A stretch of 64,000 nucleotides of DNA from Antedon mediterranea (GCF_964355755.1 NC_092671.1:5591001-5655000); one strand, 5' to 3'. Shown: positions 38,463 through 48,250, numbered from the stretch's first letter. Numbers and translations: made by a program. The notes: generated by a model not told the origin, from the letters alone.

Positions 38463-38534
38463 AGATTCTACCGAGACTTGAACTCGGATCACTGGATTCA
38501 AAGTCCAGAGTGCTAACCATTACACCATAGAAAC
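38463..38534 (-). tRNA. tRNA-Gln(TTG), 2:71 U-U
   Basis: Start of the third higher-order unit, which has one extra monomer. Confidence 0.6.
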
Positions 38535-38628
38535 GATGCTTGACAACGTAGAAGTAAAAAAAAAATCAATAAAATAATAAATTCACGTTTAATTATTTTG
38601 TCTAAAAAGACATGACCAACAAAATGTC

Positions 38629-38700
38629 AGGTTCTACCGAGACTTGAACTCGGATCACTGGATTCAAAGTCCAGAGTGCTAACCATTACACCATAGAAAC
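38629..38700 (-). tRNA. tRNA-Gln(TTG), 2:71 U-C
   Basis: The extra monomer of the third unit. Confidence 0.6.
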
Positions 38701-38794
38701 GATGCTTGACAACGTAGAAGTAAAAAAAAATTCAATAAAATAATAAATTCACGTTTAATTATTTTGTCTAAAAAGACATGACCAACAAAATATC

Positions 38795-38866
38795 AGGTTC
38801 TACCGAGACTTGAACTCGGATCACTGGATTCAGAGTCCAGAGTGCTAACCATTACACCATAGAACC
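38795..38866 (-). tRNA. tRNA-Gln(CTG)
   Basis: Consensus CTG copy. Confidence 0.9.
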
Positions 38867-38960
38867 GATGCTTGACAACGTAGAAGTAAAAAAAAAATCA
38901 ATAAAACAATAAATTCACGTTTAATTATTTTGTCTAAAAAGACATGAGCAACAAAATATC

Positions 38961-39032
38961 AGGTTCTACCGAGACTTTAACTCGGATCACTGGATTCAAA
39001 GTCCAGAGTGCTAACCATTACACCATAGAACC
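38961..39032 (-). pseudogene. tRNA-Gln(TTG), C56A
   Basis: B-box C56 lost. Confidence 0.7.
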
Positions 39033-39124
39033 GATGCTTAAAACGTAGAAGTAAAAAAAAATCAATAAAATAATAAATTCACGTTTAATTATTTTGTCTA
39101 AAAAGACATGACCAACAAAATATC

Positions 39125-39196
39125 AGGTTCTACCGAGACTTGAACTCGGATCACTGGATTCAGAGTCCAGAGTGCTAACCATTACACCATAGAACC
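39125..39196 (-). tRNA. tRNA-Gln(CTG)
   Basis: Consensus CTG copy. Confidence 0.9.
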
Positions 39197-39288
39197 GACG
39201 CTTGACAACATAGAAGTCAACAAAATTCAATAAAATAATAAATTCACGTTAAATTATTTTTTTTTAAAGGCATGATCATCAAAGTATC

Positions 39289-39360
39289 AGGTTTTACCGA
39301 CACTTAAACTCGGATCACTGGATTCAGGGTCCAGAGTGCTAACCATTATACCATAGAACC
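39289..39360 (-). pseudogene. tRNA-Gln(CTG), U33C
   Basis: Same class as 37063. Confidence 0.8.
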
Positions 39361-39469
39361 TCTTGACAATATTATAAGTTAAACGAATTCGACGAAACGC
39401 AATTCTTTTGAAAAAGAATTAAATCACGTTTAATTATTTTGTTAAAAAAGACATGACCAACAAAATTTC

Positions 39470-39547
39470 AGGTTCTACCGAGACTTGAACTCGGATCACT
39501 GGATTCAGAGTCCAGAGTGCTAACCATTAGGCCTACACCATAGAACC
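39470..39547 (-). pseudogene. tRNA-Gln(CTG) with GGCCTA insertion
   Basis: 78 nt, as at 37244. Confidence 0.8.
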
Positions 39548-39658
39548 GATGCTTGACGAAATTAGAAGTTAAAAGAATTCGACAAATATCAATTTTTTTG
39601 AAAAAGAATTAAATCACGTTAACTATTTTGTTTTAAAACGCATGATCAACAAACTATC

Positions 39659-39730
39659 AGATTCTACCGAGACTTGAACTCGGATCACTGGATTCAAAGT
39701 CCAGAGTGCTAACCATTACACCATAGAAAC
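39659..39730 (-). tRNA. tRNA-Gln(TTG), 2:71 U-U
   Basis: Start of the fourth higher-order unit, the one hit by the LINE. Confidence 0.6.
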
Positions 39731-39824
39731 GATGCTTGACAACGTAGAAGTAAAAAAAAATTCAATAAAATAATAAATTCACGTTTAATTATTTTGTCTA
39801 AAAAGACATGACCAACAAAATATC

Positions 39825-39896
39825 AGGTTCTACCGAGACTTGAACTCGGATCACTGGATTCAGAGTCCAGAGTGCTAACCATTACACCATAGAACC
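39825..39896 (-). tRNA. tRNA-Gln(CTG)
   Basis: Consensus CTG copy. Confidence 0.9.
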
Positions 39897-39990
39897 GATG
39901 CTTGACAACGTAGAAGTAAAAAAAAAATCAATAAAACAATAAATTCACGTTTAATTATTTTGTCTAAAAAGACATGAGCAACAAAATATC

Positions 39991-40052
39991 AGGTTCTACC
40001 GAGACTTTAACTCGGATCACTGGATTCAAAGTCCAAAGTGCTAACCATTACA
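39991..40052 (-). pseudogene. tRNA-Gln(TTG) C56A, split by LINE
   Basis: The 3' 62 nt of the gene; its 5' end resumes at 42175-42190 after the LINE. ATTACA is duplicated at the two junctions. Confidence 0.9.
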
Positions 40053-42174
40053 TTACACAAGTTATAATAATTTGTTTATTGCTCTTTGTCGTACTGCTAA
40101 AAAACAATATTATGAAAGAAAATTCAATCAAGTCAAAACAAATATTAAGAAAGTTTGGGGTGTGATCAATTCTGTTTTAAATCCAGCTAGAAAAATTAAT
40201 AAAAATCCCTCAGTCTTGAAAATTGGGGATGAATTTATTTATGATACTAACTCTATATGTGATCACTTTAACAAATATTTTTCAGAAATCGGTTTAAAAA
40301 CGCTCAACTCCATCCCAGATAATAATATTGATCCAATGTCGAATTTACCACCCCCACCCATTAATTCATTTTTTATTAACCCAGTCACTGAAAATGAAGT
40401 GTTGAACATGATCAACAGTCTAGACTCTAATAAAGGATCAGGACACGACTCCCTTACACCTTCTGTTCTTAAAAAAGTTACTCCTTTTATTTTAATTCCT
40501 CTTACTTATGTTATCAATTTATCTTTTACTACAGGAATCGTACCTGATCATATAAAATTAGCTAAAGTGGTCCCAGTTTTTAAAAAGGGAAATGCAAACT
40601 TACTTAAAAATTATAGACCGATTTCCGTTCTCCCCATTCTCTCAAAAATAATAGAAAAATTAATGCATACTCGTCTTTATACATATTTAACTAAACATAA
40701 CATCCTAAATAATCATCAATATGGTTTTCGTAAAAAACACTCTACCTGTCACGCTATGCTTGAACTTATACATTCAATTAATAATGCATTTGAAAATAAA
40801 GAATTTTTGTTAAGCACTTTTCTTGATCTATCCAAAGCTTTTGATGTTGTTAATCATGATATTTTACTTTCAAAACTGTTACGTTATGGCATTAGAGGTG
40901 TTTCGTTAAAATGGTTTATTAGTTATCTTAGTAATCGTAAACAATATGTACAGATTGGTAACTGTAAATCATCGGCAAAGAACGTTCCATGTGGTGTACC
41001 ACAGGGGTCGGTCCTTGGACCCTTATTATTTCTTATTTACGTAAATGACATAACCTTTGTTAGTGATACACTGAATATTGTTTCCTTTGCCGATGATACA
41101 ACTTTATTTTATTCAAACAAAAATATTGATTTATTAGTAAATACCTTTAATTTAGAATTAAATAAGATTGAAAATTGGTTCTCTTCTAATAAATTATTGA
41201 TTAATACTTCAAAAACAAATTTCATTATATTTCACTCCCATCGAAACAGGCATAAATTAAGTAACAAAAACATTCAGGTTGTTCTAAATGGTAAAAATCT
41301 GGACCGAAAAAGCGAAACTTTATTTCTTGGAATTTTAATTAATGAAAACTTAAATTGGACCGGTCATCAGAAAAATATTTCAATCAAAATGTCTAAATGC
41401 ATTGGTGTTATAAACCAGATAAAATATTTTTTTCCTCAACACATTTTACTTTCTTTGTATAATTCGCTTATATTACCACATTTACTTTATTGCAATATTA
41501 TATGGGCAGCTGATTATCCATCAAATTTACAAAGAATTTTCATTTTACAAAAACGTGTTGTTCGATTATTAAACTTTGAACAATCTACATCTGCATCAGA
41601 ACCTTTGTTTAAAAAACTTAAAATTTTAAAAATATATGACCTTCATAAACTTCAAGTTACTTCTTTTATGTTTGAATATGTTACTGGTTTACTACCAAAG
41701 TCTGTTTCAATGTTATTTTCAAATCGTTTATTAGATCATACCTATAACATAAGAAATCCACATAAATTGTATGTTCCATTTGTTAAACTTAGAAAAAGCC
41801 AGTTTTTTATTACTTATTTAGGACCAACGTATTGGAATAATCTAGATTCAACTGCCATCAATCATTTATATACTGTAAATTCATTTAGAAAGCATATAAA
41901 AATCCTTTATTTATCTTGTTACCAAACCTACTAAATATGTTGCGCACTGTATAATTTATTAAATTGTATGCGTTGTATTTGTATATTTATACGGTACCGT
42001 TCTTATTTTTGTTTGAATTATTATTATTATTTTAGGGGTCAATGTGAGACAAGTTCTACTTCTAATTTTGATCCCTAAGATGGTCTTATATTAATTGTTT
42101 ATGATTGTTTATTGTAATATTGTTTGTTATATATTGTGACCATCTTAAATAAATGTATTATTGAATTGAATTGA
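40053..42174 (+). mobile_element. 5'-truncated non-LTR retrotransposon (CR1/L2/Crack-like)
   Basis: About 2.1 kb lying inside a tRNA-Gln copy and bounded by a 6-bp duplication ATTACA (40047-40052 and 42175-42180). It contains an intact reverse transcriptase frame but no ORF1 and no endonuclease, so it is a dead-on-arrival copy. The 3' end has a 240-bp UTR and a short ATTGA-type repeat tail instead of poly(A). It is transcribed opposite to the tRNAs. The clade call rests on the RT C-terminal region and tail style. Confidence 0.88.
40057..41934 (+). CDS. Reverse transcriptase, LINE ORF2 C-terminal part
   Basis: About 620 residues, with no natural start: the frame is open leftwards to the tRNA junction and the first in-frame starter is a TTG at 40072. 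RT motifs in order: NYRPISVLP (about 180), YGFRKKHST (about 217), LDLSKAFDVVNH (about 251), GVPQGSVLGPLLF (about 308) and the catalytic FADD (339-342), then the thumb and a C-terminal region (RVVRLLNF, FKKLKILKIYDLH) typical of CR1/L2-group elements. The leading residues (CRTAKKQYYERKF) belong to the linker between endonuclease and RT, so the whole endonuclease is missing. No stop or frameshift interrupts the frame, implying recent insertion. Confidence 0.93.
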   Translation, partial: TSYNNLFIALCRTAKKQYYERKFNQVKTNIKKVWGVINSVLNPARKINKNPSVLKIGDEFIYDTNSICDHFNKYFSEIGLKTLNSIPDNNIDPMSNLPPPPINSFFINPVTENEVLNMINSLDSNKGSGHDSLTPSVLKKVTPFILIPLTYVINLSFTTGIVPDHIKLAKVVPVFKKGNANLLKNYRPISVLPILSKIIEKLMHTRLYTYLTKHNILNNHQYGFRKKHSTCHAMLELIHSINNAFENKEFLLSTFLDLSKAFDVVNHDILLSKLLRYGIRGVSLKWFISYLSNRKQYVQIGNCKSSAKNVPCGVPQGSVLGPLLFLIYVNDITFVSDTLNIVSFADDTTLFYSNKNIDLLVNTFNLELNKIENWFSSNKLLINTSKTNFIIFHSHRNRHKLSNKNIQVVLNGKNLDRKSETLFLGILINENLNWTGHQKNISIKMSKCIGVINQIKYFFPQHILLSLYNSLILPHLLYCNIIWAADYPSNLQRIFILQKRVVRLLNFEQSTSASEPLFKKLKILKIYDLHKLQVTSFMFEYVTGLLPKSVSMLFSNRLLDHTYNIRNPHKLYVPFVKLRKSQFFITYLGPTYWNNLDSTAINHLYTVNSFRKHIKILYLSCYQTY

Positions 42175-42282
42175 ATTACACCATAGAACCGATGCTTAAA
42201 ACGTAGAAGTAAAAAAAAATCAATAAAATAATAAATTCACGTTTAATTATTTTGTCTAAAAAGACATGACCAACAAAATATC

Positions 42283-42354
42283 AGGTTCTACCGAGACTTG
42301 AACTCGGATCACTGGATTCAGAGTCCAGAGTGCTAACCATTACACCATAGAACC
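42283..42354 (-). tRNA. tRNA-Gln(CTG)
   Basis: Consensus CTG copy. Confidence 0.9.
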
Positions 42355-42446
42355 GACGCTTGACAACATAGAAGTCAACAAAATTCAATAAAATAATAAA
42401 TTCACGTTAAATTATTTTTTTTTTAAGGCATGATCATCAAAGTATC

Positions 42447-42518
42447 AGGTTTTACCGACACTTAAACTCGGATCACTGGATTGAGGGTCCAGAGTGCTAA
42501 CCATTATACCATAGAACC
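42447..42518 (-). pseudogene. tRNA-Gln-like with CTC anticodon
   Basis: U33C class that also changed base 36, giving anticodon CTC (would read GAG). Confidence 0.75.
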
Positions 42519-42627
42519 TCTTGACAATATTATAAGTTAAACGAATTCGACGAAACGCAATTCTTTTGAAAAAGAATTAAATCACGTTTAATTATTTTGT
42601 TAAAAAAGACATGACCAACAAAATTTC

Positions 42628-42699
42628 AGGTTCTACCGAGACTTGAACTCGGATCACTGGATTCAGAGTCCAGAGTGCTAACCATTACACCATAGAACC
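42628..42699 (-). tRNA. tRNA-Gln(CTG)
   Basis: Counterpart of 37244/38274/39470 but without the GGCCTA insertion. Confidence 0.9.
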
Positions 42700-42811
42700 G
42701 AAGCTTGACAAAATTAGAGGTTAAAAGAATTCGTCAAATATCAATTCTTTTGAAAAAGAATTAAATCACGTTAAACTATTTTGTTTTAAAAGGCATGATC
42801 AACAACCTATC

Positions 42812-42883
42812 AGGTTCTACCGAGACTTGAACTCGGATCACTGGATTCAGAGTCCAGAGTGCTAACCATTACACCATAGAACC
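42812..42883 (-). tRNA. tRNA-Gln(CTG)
   Basis: Consensus CTG copy; long-spacer type. Confidence 0.88.
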
Positions 42884-42994
42884 GATGCTTGACAACGTAG
42901 AAGTAAAAAGAATTCGACGAAACGAAATTCTTTTGAAAAAGAATTAAATCACGTTAAACTATTTTGTTTTAAAACGCATGATCAACAAACTATC

Positions 42995-43065
42995 AGATTC
43001 TACCGAGCTTGAACTCGGATCACTAGATTCAAAGTCCAGAGTGCTAACCATTACACCATAGAACC
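42995..43065 (-). pseudogene. tRNA-Gln(TTG), T-arm deletion
   Basis: 71 nt; one base lost from the T arm. Confidence 0.7.
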
Positions 43066-43176
43066 ACTGTTTGGAGACGTAGAAGTTAAAAGAACTCGAC
43101 GAAACGAAATTCTTTTGAAAAATAATTAAATCACGTTAAATTATTTTGTTAAAAAAGACATGACCAACAAAATATC

Positions 43177-43248
43177 AGGTTCTACCGAGACTTGAACTCG
43201 GATCACTGGATTCAGAGTCCAGAGTGCTAACCATTACACCATAGAACC
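43177..43248 (-). tRNA. tRNA-Gln(CTG)
   Basis: Consensus CTG copy. Confidence 0.9.
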
Positions 43249-43363
43249 GGTGCTTGAGAAAAGAAGAAGTCAACGGAATTTGACGAAATGCAATTCTTTT
43301 TTTGAAAAAGGATTAAATTACGTTTAATTTTGTTGTTTTAAGAGACATGACCAACAAAATGTC

Positions 43364-43435
43364 AGGGTCTACCGAGACTTGAACTCGGATCACTGGATTC
43401 AAAGTCCAGAATGCTAACCATTACACCATAGAAAC
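43364..43435 (-). pseudogene. tRNA-Gln(TTG), two acceptor mismatches
   Basis: 2:71 and 3:70 unpaired; 26-region change too. Confidence 0.6.
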
Positions 43436-43528
43436 GATGCTTGACAACGTAGAAGTCAAAAAAATTCAATAAAATAATAAATTCAGGTTTAATTAATTTG
43501 TATAAAAAGACATGACCAACAAAATATC

Positions 43529-43600
43529 AAGTTCTACCGAGACTTGAACTCAGATCACTGGATTCAAAGTCCAGAGTGCTAACCATTACACCATAGAACC
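43529..43600 (-). tRNA. tRNA-Gln(TTG)
   Basis: 1:72 G-U and one T-stem wobble. Confidence 0.7.
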
Positions 43601-43693
43601 GATGCTTGATAGCGTAGAAGTAAAAAAAATTCAATAAAACAATAAATTCACGTTTAATTATTTTGTCTAAAAAGACATGACCAACAAAATATC

Positions 43694-43765
43694 AGGTTCT
43701 ACCGAGACTTGAACTCGGATCCCTGTATTCAAAGTCCAGAGTGCAAACCATTACACCATAGAACC
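43694..43765 (-). pseudogene. tRNA-Gln(TTG), anticodon stem mismatch
   Basis: Base 40 changed, plus a D-loop change. Confidence 0.6.
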
Positions 43766-43858
43766 GATGCTTGACAACGTAGAAGTAAAAATAAAATCAA
43801 TAAAAAAATAAATTCACGTTAAATTATTTCCTCTAAAAGACATCACCAACAACATTTC

Positions 43859-43930
43859 AGGATCTACCGAGACTTGAACTCGGATCACTGGATTCAGAGT
43901 CCAGAGTGCTAACCATTACACCATAGAACC
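43859..43930 (-). tRNA. tRNA-Gln(CTG), 3:70 U-U
   Basis: One acceptor mismatch. Confidence 0.65.
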
Positions 43931-44024
43931 GATGCTTGACAACGTAGAAGTAAAAAAAAATTCAATAAAATAATAAATTCACGTTTAATTATTTTGTCTA
44001 AAAAGACATGACCAACAAAATATC

Positions 44025-44096
44025 AGGTTCTATCGAGACTTGAACTCGGATCACTGGATTCAAAGTCGAGAGTGCTAACCATTACCCCATAGAACC
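44025..44096 (-). pseudogene. tRNA-Gln(TTG), G29C class
   Basis: Mismatches at 29:41, 49:65 and 11:24; this triple recurs in nine copies. Confidence 0.7.
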
Positions 44097-44189
44097 GATG
44101 CTTGACAACGTAGAAGTAAAAAAAAATCAATAAAATAATAAATTCACGTTTAATTATTTTGTCTAAAAAGACATGACCAACAAAATATT

Positions 44190-44261
44190 AGGTTCTACCG
44201 AGACTTGAACACGGATCACTGGATTCAAAGTCCAGAGTGCTAACCATTACACCATAGAACC
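44190..44261 (-). tRNA. tRNA-Gln(TTG), T-stem mismatch
   Basis: 52:62 unpaired. Confidence 0.6.
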
Positions 44262-44354
44262 GATGCTTGACAACATAGACGTAAAAAAAATTCAATAAAA
44301 TCATAAATTCACGTTTAATTATTTCGTCTTAAAACACATGACCAACAAAATATC

Positions 44355-44422
44355 AGGTTCTACCGAGACTTGAACTCGGATCACTGGATTCAAAGTTCAG
44401 AGTGCTAACCATAACACCATCC
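44355..44422 (-). pseudogene. tRNA-Gln(TTG), 4-nt acceptor deletion
   Basis: 68 nt; bases TTCT of the 5' acceptor strand are missing. First of 12 such copies. Confidence 0.85.
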
Positions 44423-44534
44423 GATGCTTGACAAAATTAGAAGTTAAAAGAATTCGACAAATATCAATTCTTTTGAAAAAAAATTAAGTCACGTTAAACT
44501 ATTTTGTTTTAAAACGCATGATTAACAAACTATC

Positions 44535-44606
44535 AGATTCTACCGAGACTCGAACTCGTATCACTGGATTCAAAGTCCAGAGTGCTAACCATTACACCAT
44601 AGAACC
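44535..44606 (-). tRNA. tRNA-Gln(TTG), G2-U71
   Basis: Wobble at 2:71 and T-arm changes. Confidence 0.6.
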
Positions 44607-44716
44607 ACTGCTTGCCATCGTAGAAGTTAAAAGAACTCGACGAAACAAATTCTTTTGAAAAATAATTAAATCACGTTAAATTATTTTGTTAAAAAAGACA
44701 TGACCAACAAAATATC

Positions 44717-44788
44717 AGGTTCTACCGAGACTTGAACTCGGATCACTGGATTCAGAGTCCAGAGTGCTAACCATTACACCATAAAACA
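44717..44788 (-). tRNA. tRNA-Gln(CTG), 1:72 mismatch
   Basis: G1U and a 5:68 wobble. Confidence 0.55.
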
Positions 44789-44903
44789 GGTGGTTGAGCA
44801 AAGAAGAAGTAAACGGAATTTGACGAAATGCAATTCTTTTTTTGAAAAAGAATTAAATCACGTTTAATTTTGTTGTTTTAAGAGACATGACCAACAAAAT
44901 ATC

Positions 44904-44975
44904 AGGGTCTACCGAGACTTGAACTCGGATCACTGGATTCAAAGTCCAGAGTGCTAACCATTACACCATAGAAAC
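44904..44975 (-). pseudogene. tRNA-Gln(TTG), two acceptor mismatches
   Basis: 2:71 and 3:70 unpaired. Confidence 0.6.
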
Positions 44976-45070
44976 GATGCTTGACAACGTAGAAGTAAAA
45001 AAAAAATTCAATAAAATAATAAATTCACGTTTAATTATTTTGTCTAAAAAGACATGACCAACAAAATATC

Positions 45071-45142
45071 AGGCTCTACCGAGACTTGAACTCGGATCAC
45101 TGGATTCAGAGTCCAGAGTGCTAACAATTACACCATAGAACC
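45071..45142 (-). tRNA. tRNA-Gln(CTG), G18U
   Basis: U3-G70 wobble; D-loop G18 changed. Confidence 0.55.
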
Positions 45143-45235
45143 GATGCTTGACAACGTAGAAGTAAAAAAAAATCAATAAAACAATAAATTCACGTTTAAT
45201 TATTTTGTCTAAAAACACATGACCAACAAAATATC

Positions 45236-45307
45236 AGGTTCTACCGAGACTTGAACTCGGATCACTGGATTCAAAGTCCAGAGTGCTAACCATTACACCA
45301 TAGAACC
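45236..45307 (-). tRNA. tRNA-Gln(TTG)
   Basis: Consensus copy. Confidence 0.9.
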
Positions 45308-45400
45308 AATGCTTGACAACGTAGAAGTCAACAAAATTCAATAAAATAATAAATTCACGTTTAATTATTTTGTCTAAAAAGACATGACCAACAAAATATC

Positions 45401-45472
45401 AGGTTCTATCGAGACTTGAACTCGGATCACTGGATTCAAAGTCGAGAGTGCTAACCATTACCCCATAGAACC
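45401..45472 (-). pseudogene. tRNA-Gln(TTG), G29C class
   Basis: Same triple mismatch as 44025. Confidence 0.7.
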
Positions 45473-45565
45473 GATGCTTGACAACGTAGAAGTAAAAAAA
45501 AATCAATAAAATAATAAATTCACGTTTAATTATTTTGTCTAAAAAGACATGACCAACAAAATATC

Positions 45566-45633
45566 AGGTTCTACCGAGACTTGAACTCGGATCACTGGAT
45601 TCAAAGTCCAGAGTGCTAACCATAACACCATCC
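45566..45633 (-). pseudogene. tRNA-Gln(TTG), 4-nt acceptor deletion
   Basis: 68 nt; rest consensus. Confidence 0.85.
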
Positions 45634-45745
45634 GATGCTTGACGAAATTAGAAGTTAAAAGAATTCGACAAATATCAATTCTTTTGAAAAAGAATTAAAT
45701 CACGTTAAACTATTTTGTTTTAAAACGCATGATTAACAAACTATC

Positions 45746-45817
45746 AGATTCTACCGAGACTTCAACTCGGATCACTGGATTCAAAGTCCAGAGTGCTAAC
45801 CATTACACCATAGAACC
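45746..45817 (-). pseudogene. tRNA-Gln(TTG), C56G
   Basis: B-box C56 changed; G2-U71 wobble. Confidence 0.65.
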
Positions 45818-45927
45818 ACTGCTTGCCAACGTAGAAGTTAAAAGAACTCGACGAAACAAATTCTTTTGAAAAATAATTAAATCACGTTAAATTATTTTGT
45901 TAAAAAAGACATGACCAACAAAATATC

Positions 45928-45999
45928 AGGTTCTACCGAGACTTGAACTCGGATCACTGGATTCAGAGTCCAGAGTGCTAACCATTACACCATAGAACA
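45928..45999 (-). tRNA. tRNA-Gln(CTG), 1:72 mismatch
   Basis: G1U; otherwise consensus. Confidence 0.6.
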
Positions 46000-46114
46000 G
46001 GTGGTTGAGCAAAGAAGAAGTAAACGGAATTTGACGAAATGCAATTCTCTTTTTGAAAAAGAATTAAATCACGTTTAATTTTGTTATTTTAAGAGACATG
46101 ACCAACAAAATATC

Positions 46115-46186
46115 AGGGTCTACCGAGACTTGAACTCGGATCACTGGATTCAAAGTCCAGAGTGCTAACCATTACACCATAGAAAC
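46115..46186 (-). pseudogene. tRNA-Gln(TTG), two acceptor mismatches
   Basis: 2:71 and 3:70 unpaired. Confidence 0.6.
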
Positions 46187-46280
46187 GATGCTTGACAACG
46201 TAAAAGTAAAAAAAATTTCAATAAAATAATAAATTCACGTTTAATTATTTTGTCTAAAAAGACATGACCAACAAAATATC

Positions 46281-46352
46281 AGGTTTTATCGAGACTTGAA
46301 CTCGGATCACTGGATTCAAAGTCGAGAGTGCTAACCATTACCCCATAGAACC
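46281..46352 (-). pseudogene. tRNA-Gln(TTG), G29C class
   Basis: Triple mismatch plus 68 change. Confidence 0.7.
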
Positions 46353-46445
46353 GATGCTTGACAACGTAGAAGTAAAAAAAAATCAATAAAATAATAAATT
46401 CACGTTTAATTATTTTGTCTAAAAAGACATGACCAACAAAATATC

Positions 46446-46513
46446 AGGTTCTACCGAGACTTGAACTCGGATCACTGGATTCAAAGTCCAGAGTGCTAAA
46501 CATAACACCATCC
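46446..46513 (-). pseudogene. tRNA-Gln(TTG), 4-nt acceptor deletion
   Basis: 68 nt; D-loop G also changed. Confidence 0.85.
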
Positions 46514-46625
46514 GATGCTTGACGAAATTAGAAGTTAAAAGAATTCGACAAATATCAATTCTTTTGAAAAAGAATTAAATCACATTAAACTATTTTTTTT
46601 TAAAACGCATGATTAACAAACTATC

Positions 46626-46697
46626 AGATTCTACCGAGACTTGAACTCGGATCACTGGATTCAAAGTCCAGAGTGCTAACCATTACACCATAGAACC
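46626..46697 (-). tRNA. tRNA-Gln(TTG), G2-U71
   Basis: Wobble only; no T4 immediately downstream (AGTTTG). Confidence 0.75.
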
Positions 46698-46807
46698 ACT
46701 GCTTGCCAACGTAGAAGTGAAAAGAACTCGACGAAACAAATTCTTTTGAAAAATAATTAAATCACGTTAAATTATTTTGTTAAAAAAGACATGACCAACA
46801 AAATATC

Positions 46808-46879
46808 AGGTTCTACCGAGACTTGAACTCGGATCACTGGATTCAGAGTCCAGAATGCTAACCATTACACCATAGAACA
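46808..46879 (-). tRNA. tRNA-Gln(CTG), 1:72 mismatch
   Basis: G1U, base 26-region change. Confidence 0.55.
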
Positions 46880-46994
46880 GGTGGTTGAGCAAGAAAGAAG
46901 TAAACGGAATTTGACGAAATGCAATTCTTTTTTTGAAAAAGAATTAAATCACGTTTAATTTTGTTGTTTTAAGAGACATGACCAACAAAATATC

Positions 46995-47066
46995 AGGGTC
47001 TACCGAGACTTGAACTCGGATCACTGGATTCAAAGTCCAAAGTGCTAACCATTACACCATAGAAAC
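46995..47066 (-). pseudogene. tRNA-Gln(TTG), two acceptor mismatches
   Basis: Also a change at the 5' end of the anticodon stem. Confidence 0.6.
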
Positions 47067-47160
47067 GATGCTTGACAACGTAGAAGTAAAAAAAAATTCA
47101 ATAAAATAATAAATTCACGTTTAATTATTTTGTCTAAAAAGACATGACCCACAAAATATC

Positions 47161-47232
47161 AGGCTCTACCGAGACTTGAACTCGGATCACTGGATTCAGA
47201 GTCCAGAGTGCTAACCATTACACCATAGAACC
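47161..47232 (-). tRNA. tRNA-Gln(CTG)
   Basis: U3-G70 wobble. Confidence 0.8.
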
Positions 47233-47326
47233 GATGCTTGACAACGTAGAAGTAAAAAAAAAATCAATAAAACAATAAATTCACGTTTAATTATTTTGTC
47301 TAAAAACACATGACCAACAAAATATC

Positions 47327-47398
47327 AGGTTCTACCGAGACTTGAACTCGGATCACTGGATTCAAAGTCCAGAGTGCTAACCATTACACCCTAGAACC
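47327..47398 (-). tRNA. tRNA-Gln(TTG), U8G
   Basis: Conserved U8 changed; stems intact. Confidence 0.6.
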
Positions 47399-47491
47399 AA
47401 TGCTTGACAACGTAGAAGTCAAAAAAATTCAATAAAATAATAAATTCACGTTTAATTATTTTTTCTAAAAAGACATGACCAATAAAATATC

Positions 47492-47563
47492 AGGTTCTAC
47501 CGAGACTTGAACTCGGATCACTGGATTCAAAGTCCAGAGTGCTAACCATTACACCATAGAACC
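47492..47563 (-). tRNA. tRNA-Gln(TTG)
   Basis: Consensus copy. Confidence 0.9.
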
Positions 47564-47657
47564 GATGCTTGACAACGTAGAAGTAAAAAAAAATTCAATA
47601 AAATAATAAATTCACGTTTAATTATTTTGTCTAAAAAGACATGACCAACAAAATATC

Positions 47658-47735
47658 AGGTTCTACCGAGACTTGAACTCGGATCACTGGATTCAGAGTC
47701 CAGAGTGCTAACCATTAGGCCTACACCATAGAACC
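47658..47735 (-). pseudogene. tRNA-Gln(CTG) with GGCCTA insertion
   Basis: 78 nt; far from the other three insertion copies but with the same flanks, so a displaced paralogue. Confidence 0.8.
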
Positions 47736-47847
47736 GATGCTTGACGAAATTAGAAGTTAAAAGAATTCGACAAATATCAATTTTTTTGAAAAAGAATTAA
47801 ATCACGTTAAACTATTTTGTTTTAAAACGCATGATCAACAAACTATC

Positions 47848-47919
47848 AGATTCTACCGAGACTTGAACTCGGATCACTGGATTCAAAGTCCAGAGTGCTA
47901 ACCATTACACCATAGAAAC
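47848..47919 (-). tRNA. tRNA-Gln(TTG), 2:71 U-U
   Basis: Same class as 37433, following the insertion copy as there. Confidence 0.6.
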
Positions 47920-48013
47920 GATGCTTGACAACGTAGAAGTAAAAAAAAATTCAATAAAATAATAAATTCACGTTTAATTATTTTGTCTAAAAAGACATGA
48001 CCAACAAAATATC

Positions 48014-48085
48014 AGGTTCTATCGAGACTTGAACTCGGATCACTGGATTCAAAGTCGAGAGTGCTAACCATTACCCCATAGAACC
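48014..48085 (-). pseudogene. tRNA-Gln(TTG), G29C class
   Basis: Triple mismatch. Confidence 0.7.
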
Positions 48086-48178
48086 GATGCTTGACAACGT
48101 AGAAGTAAAAAAAAATCAATAAAACAATAAATTCACGTTTAATTATTTTGTCTAAAAAGACATGACCAACAAAATATC

Positions 48179-48250
48179 AGGTTCTTCCGAGACTTGAACT
48201 CGGATCACTGGATTCAAAATCGAGAGTGCTAACCATTACCTCATAGAACC
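48179..48250 (-). pseudogene. tRNA-Gln(TTG), heavily diverged
   Basis: 7:66, anticodon stem and D stem all mispaired. Confidence 0.7.

Larger units (their letters stand above)
36404..42811 (-). repeat. Higher-order repeat, about 1.03 kb x 4
   Basis: Units 36404-37432, 37433-38462, 38463-39658 and 39659-42811. The monomer order is fixed: TTG(2:71), CTG, TTG(C56A), CTG, CTG(U33C), CTG(insertion). Unit 3 has one extra monomer; unit 4 contains the LINE and lacks the GGCCTA insertion. Confidence 0.92.

Noticed and set aside
39974-40165. Short frame overlapping the LINE 5' junction
   Set aside because: It starts in a tRNA spacer and crosses the insertion point; it is an out-of-frame shadow of the RT frame.
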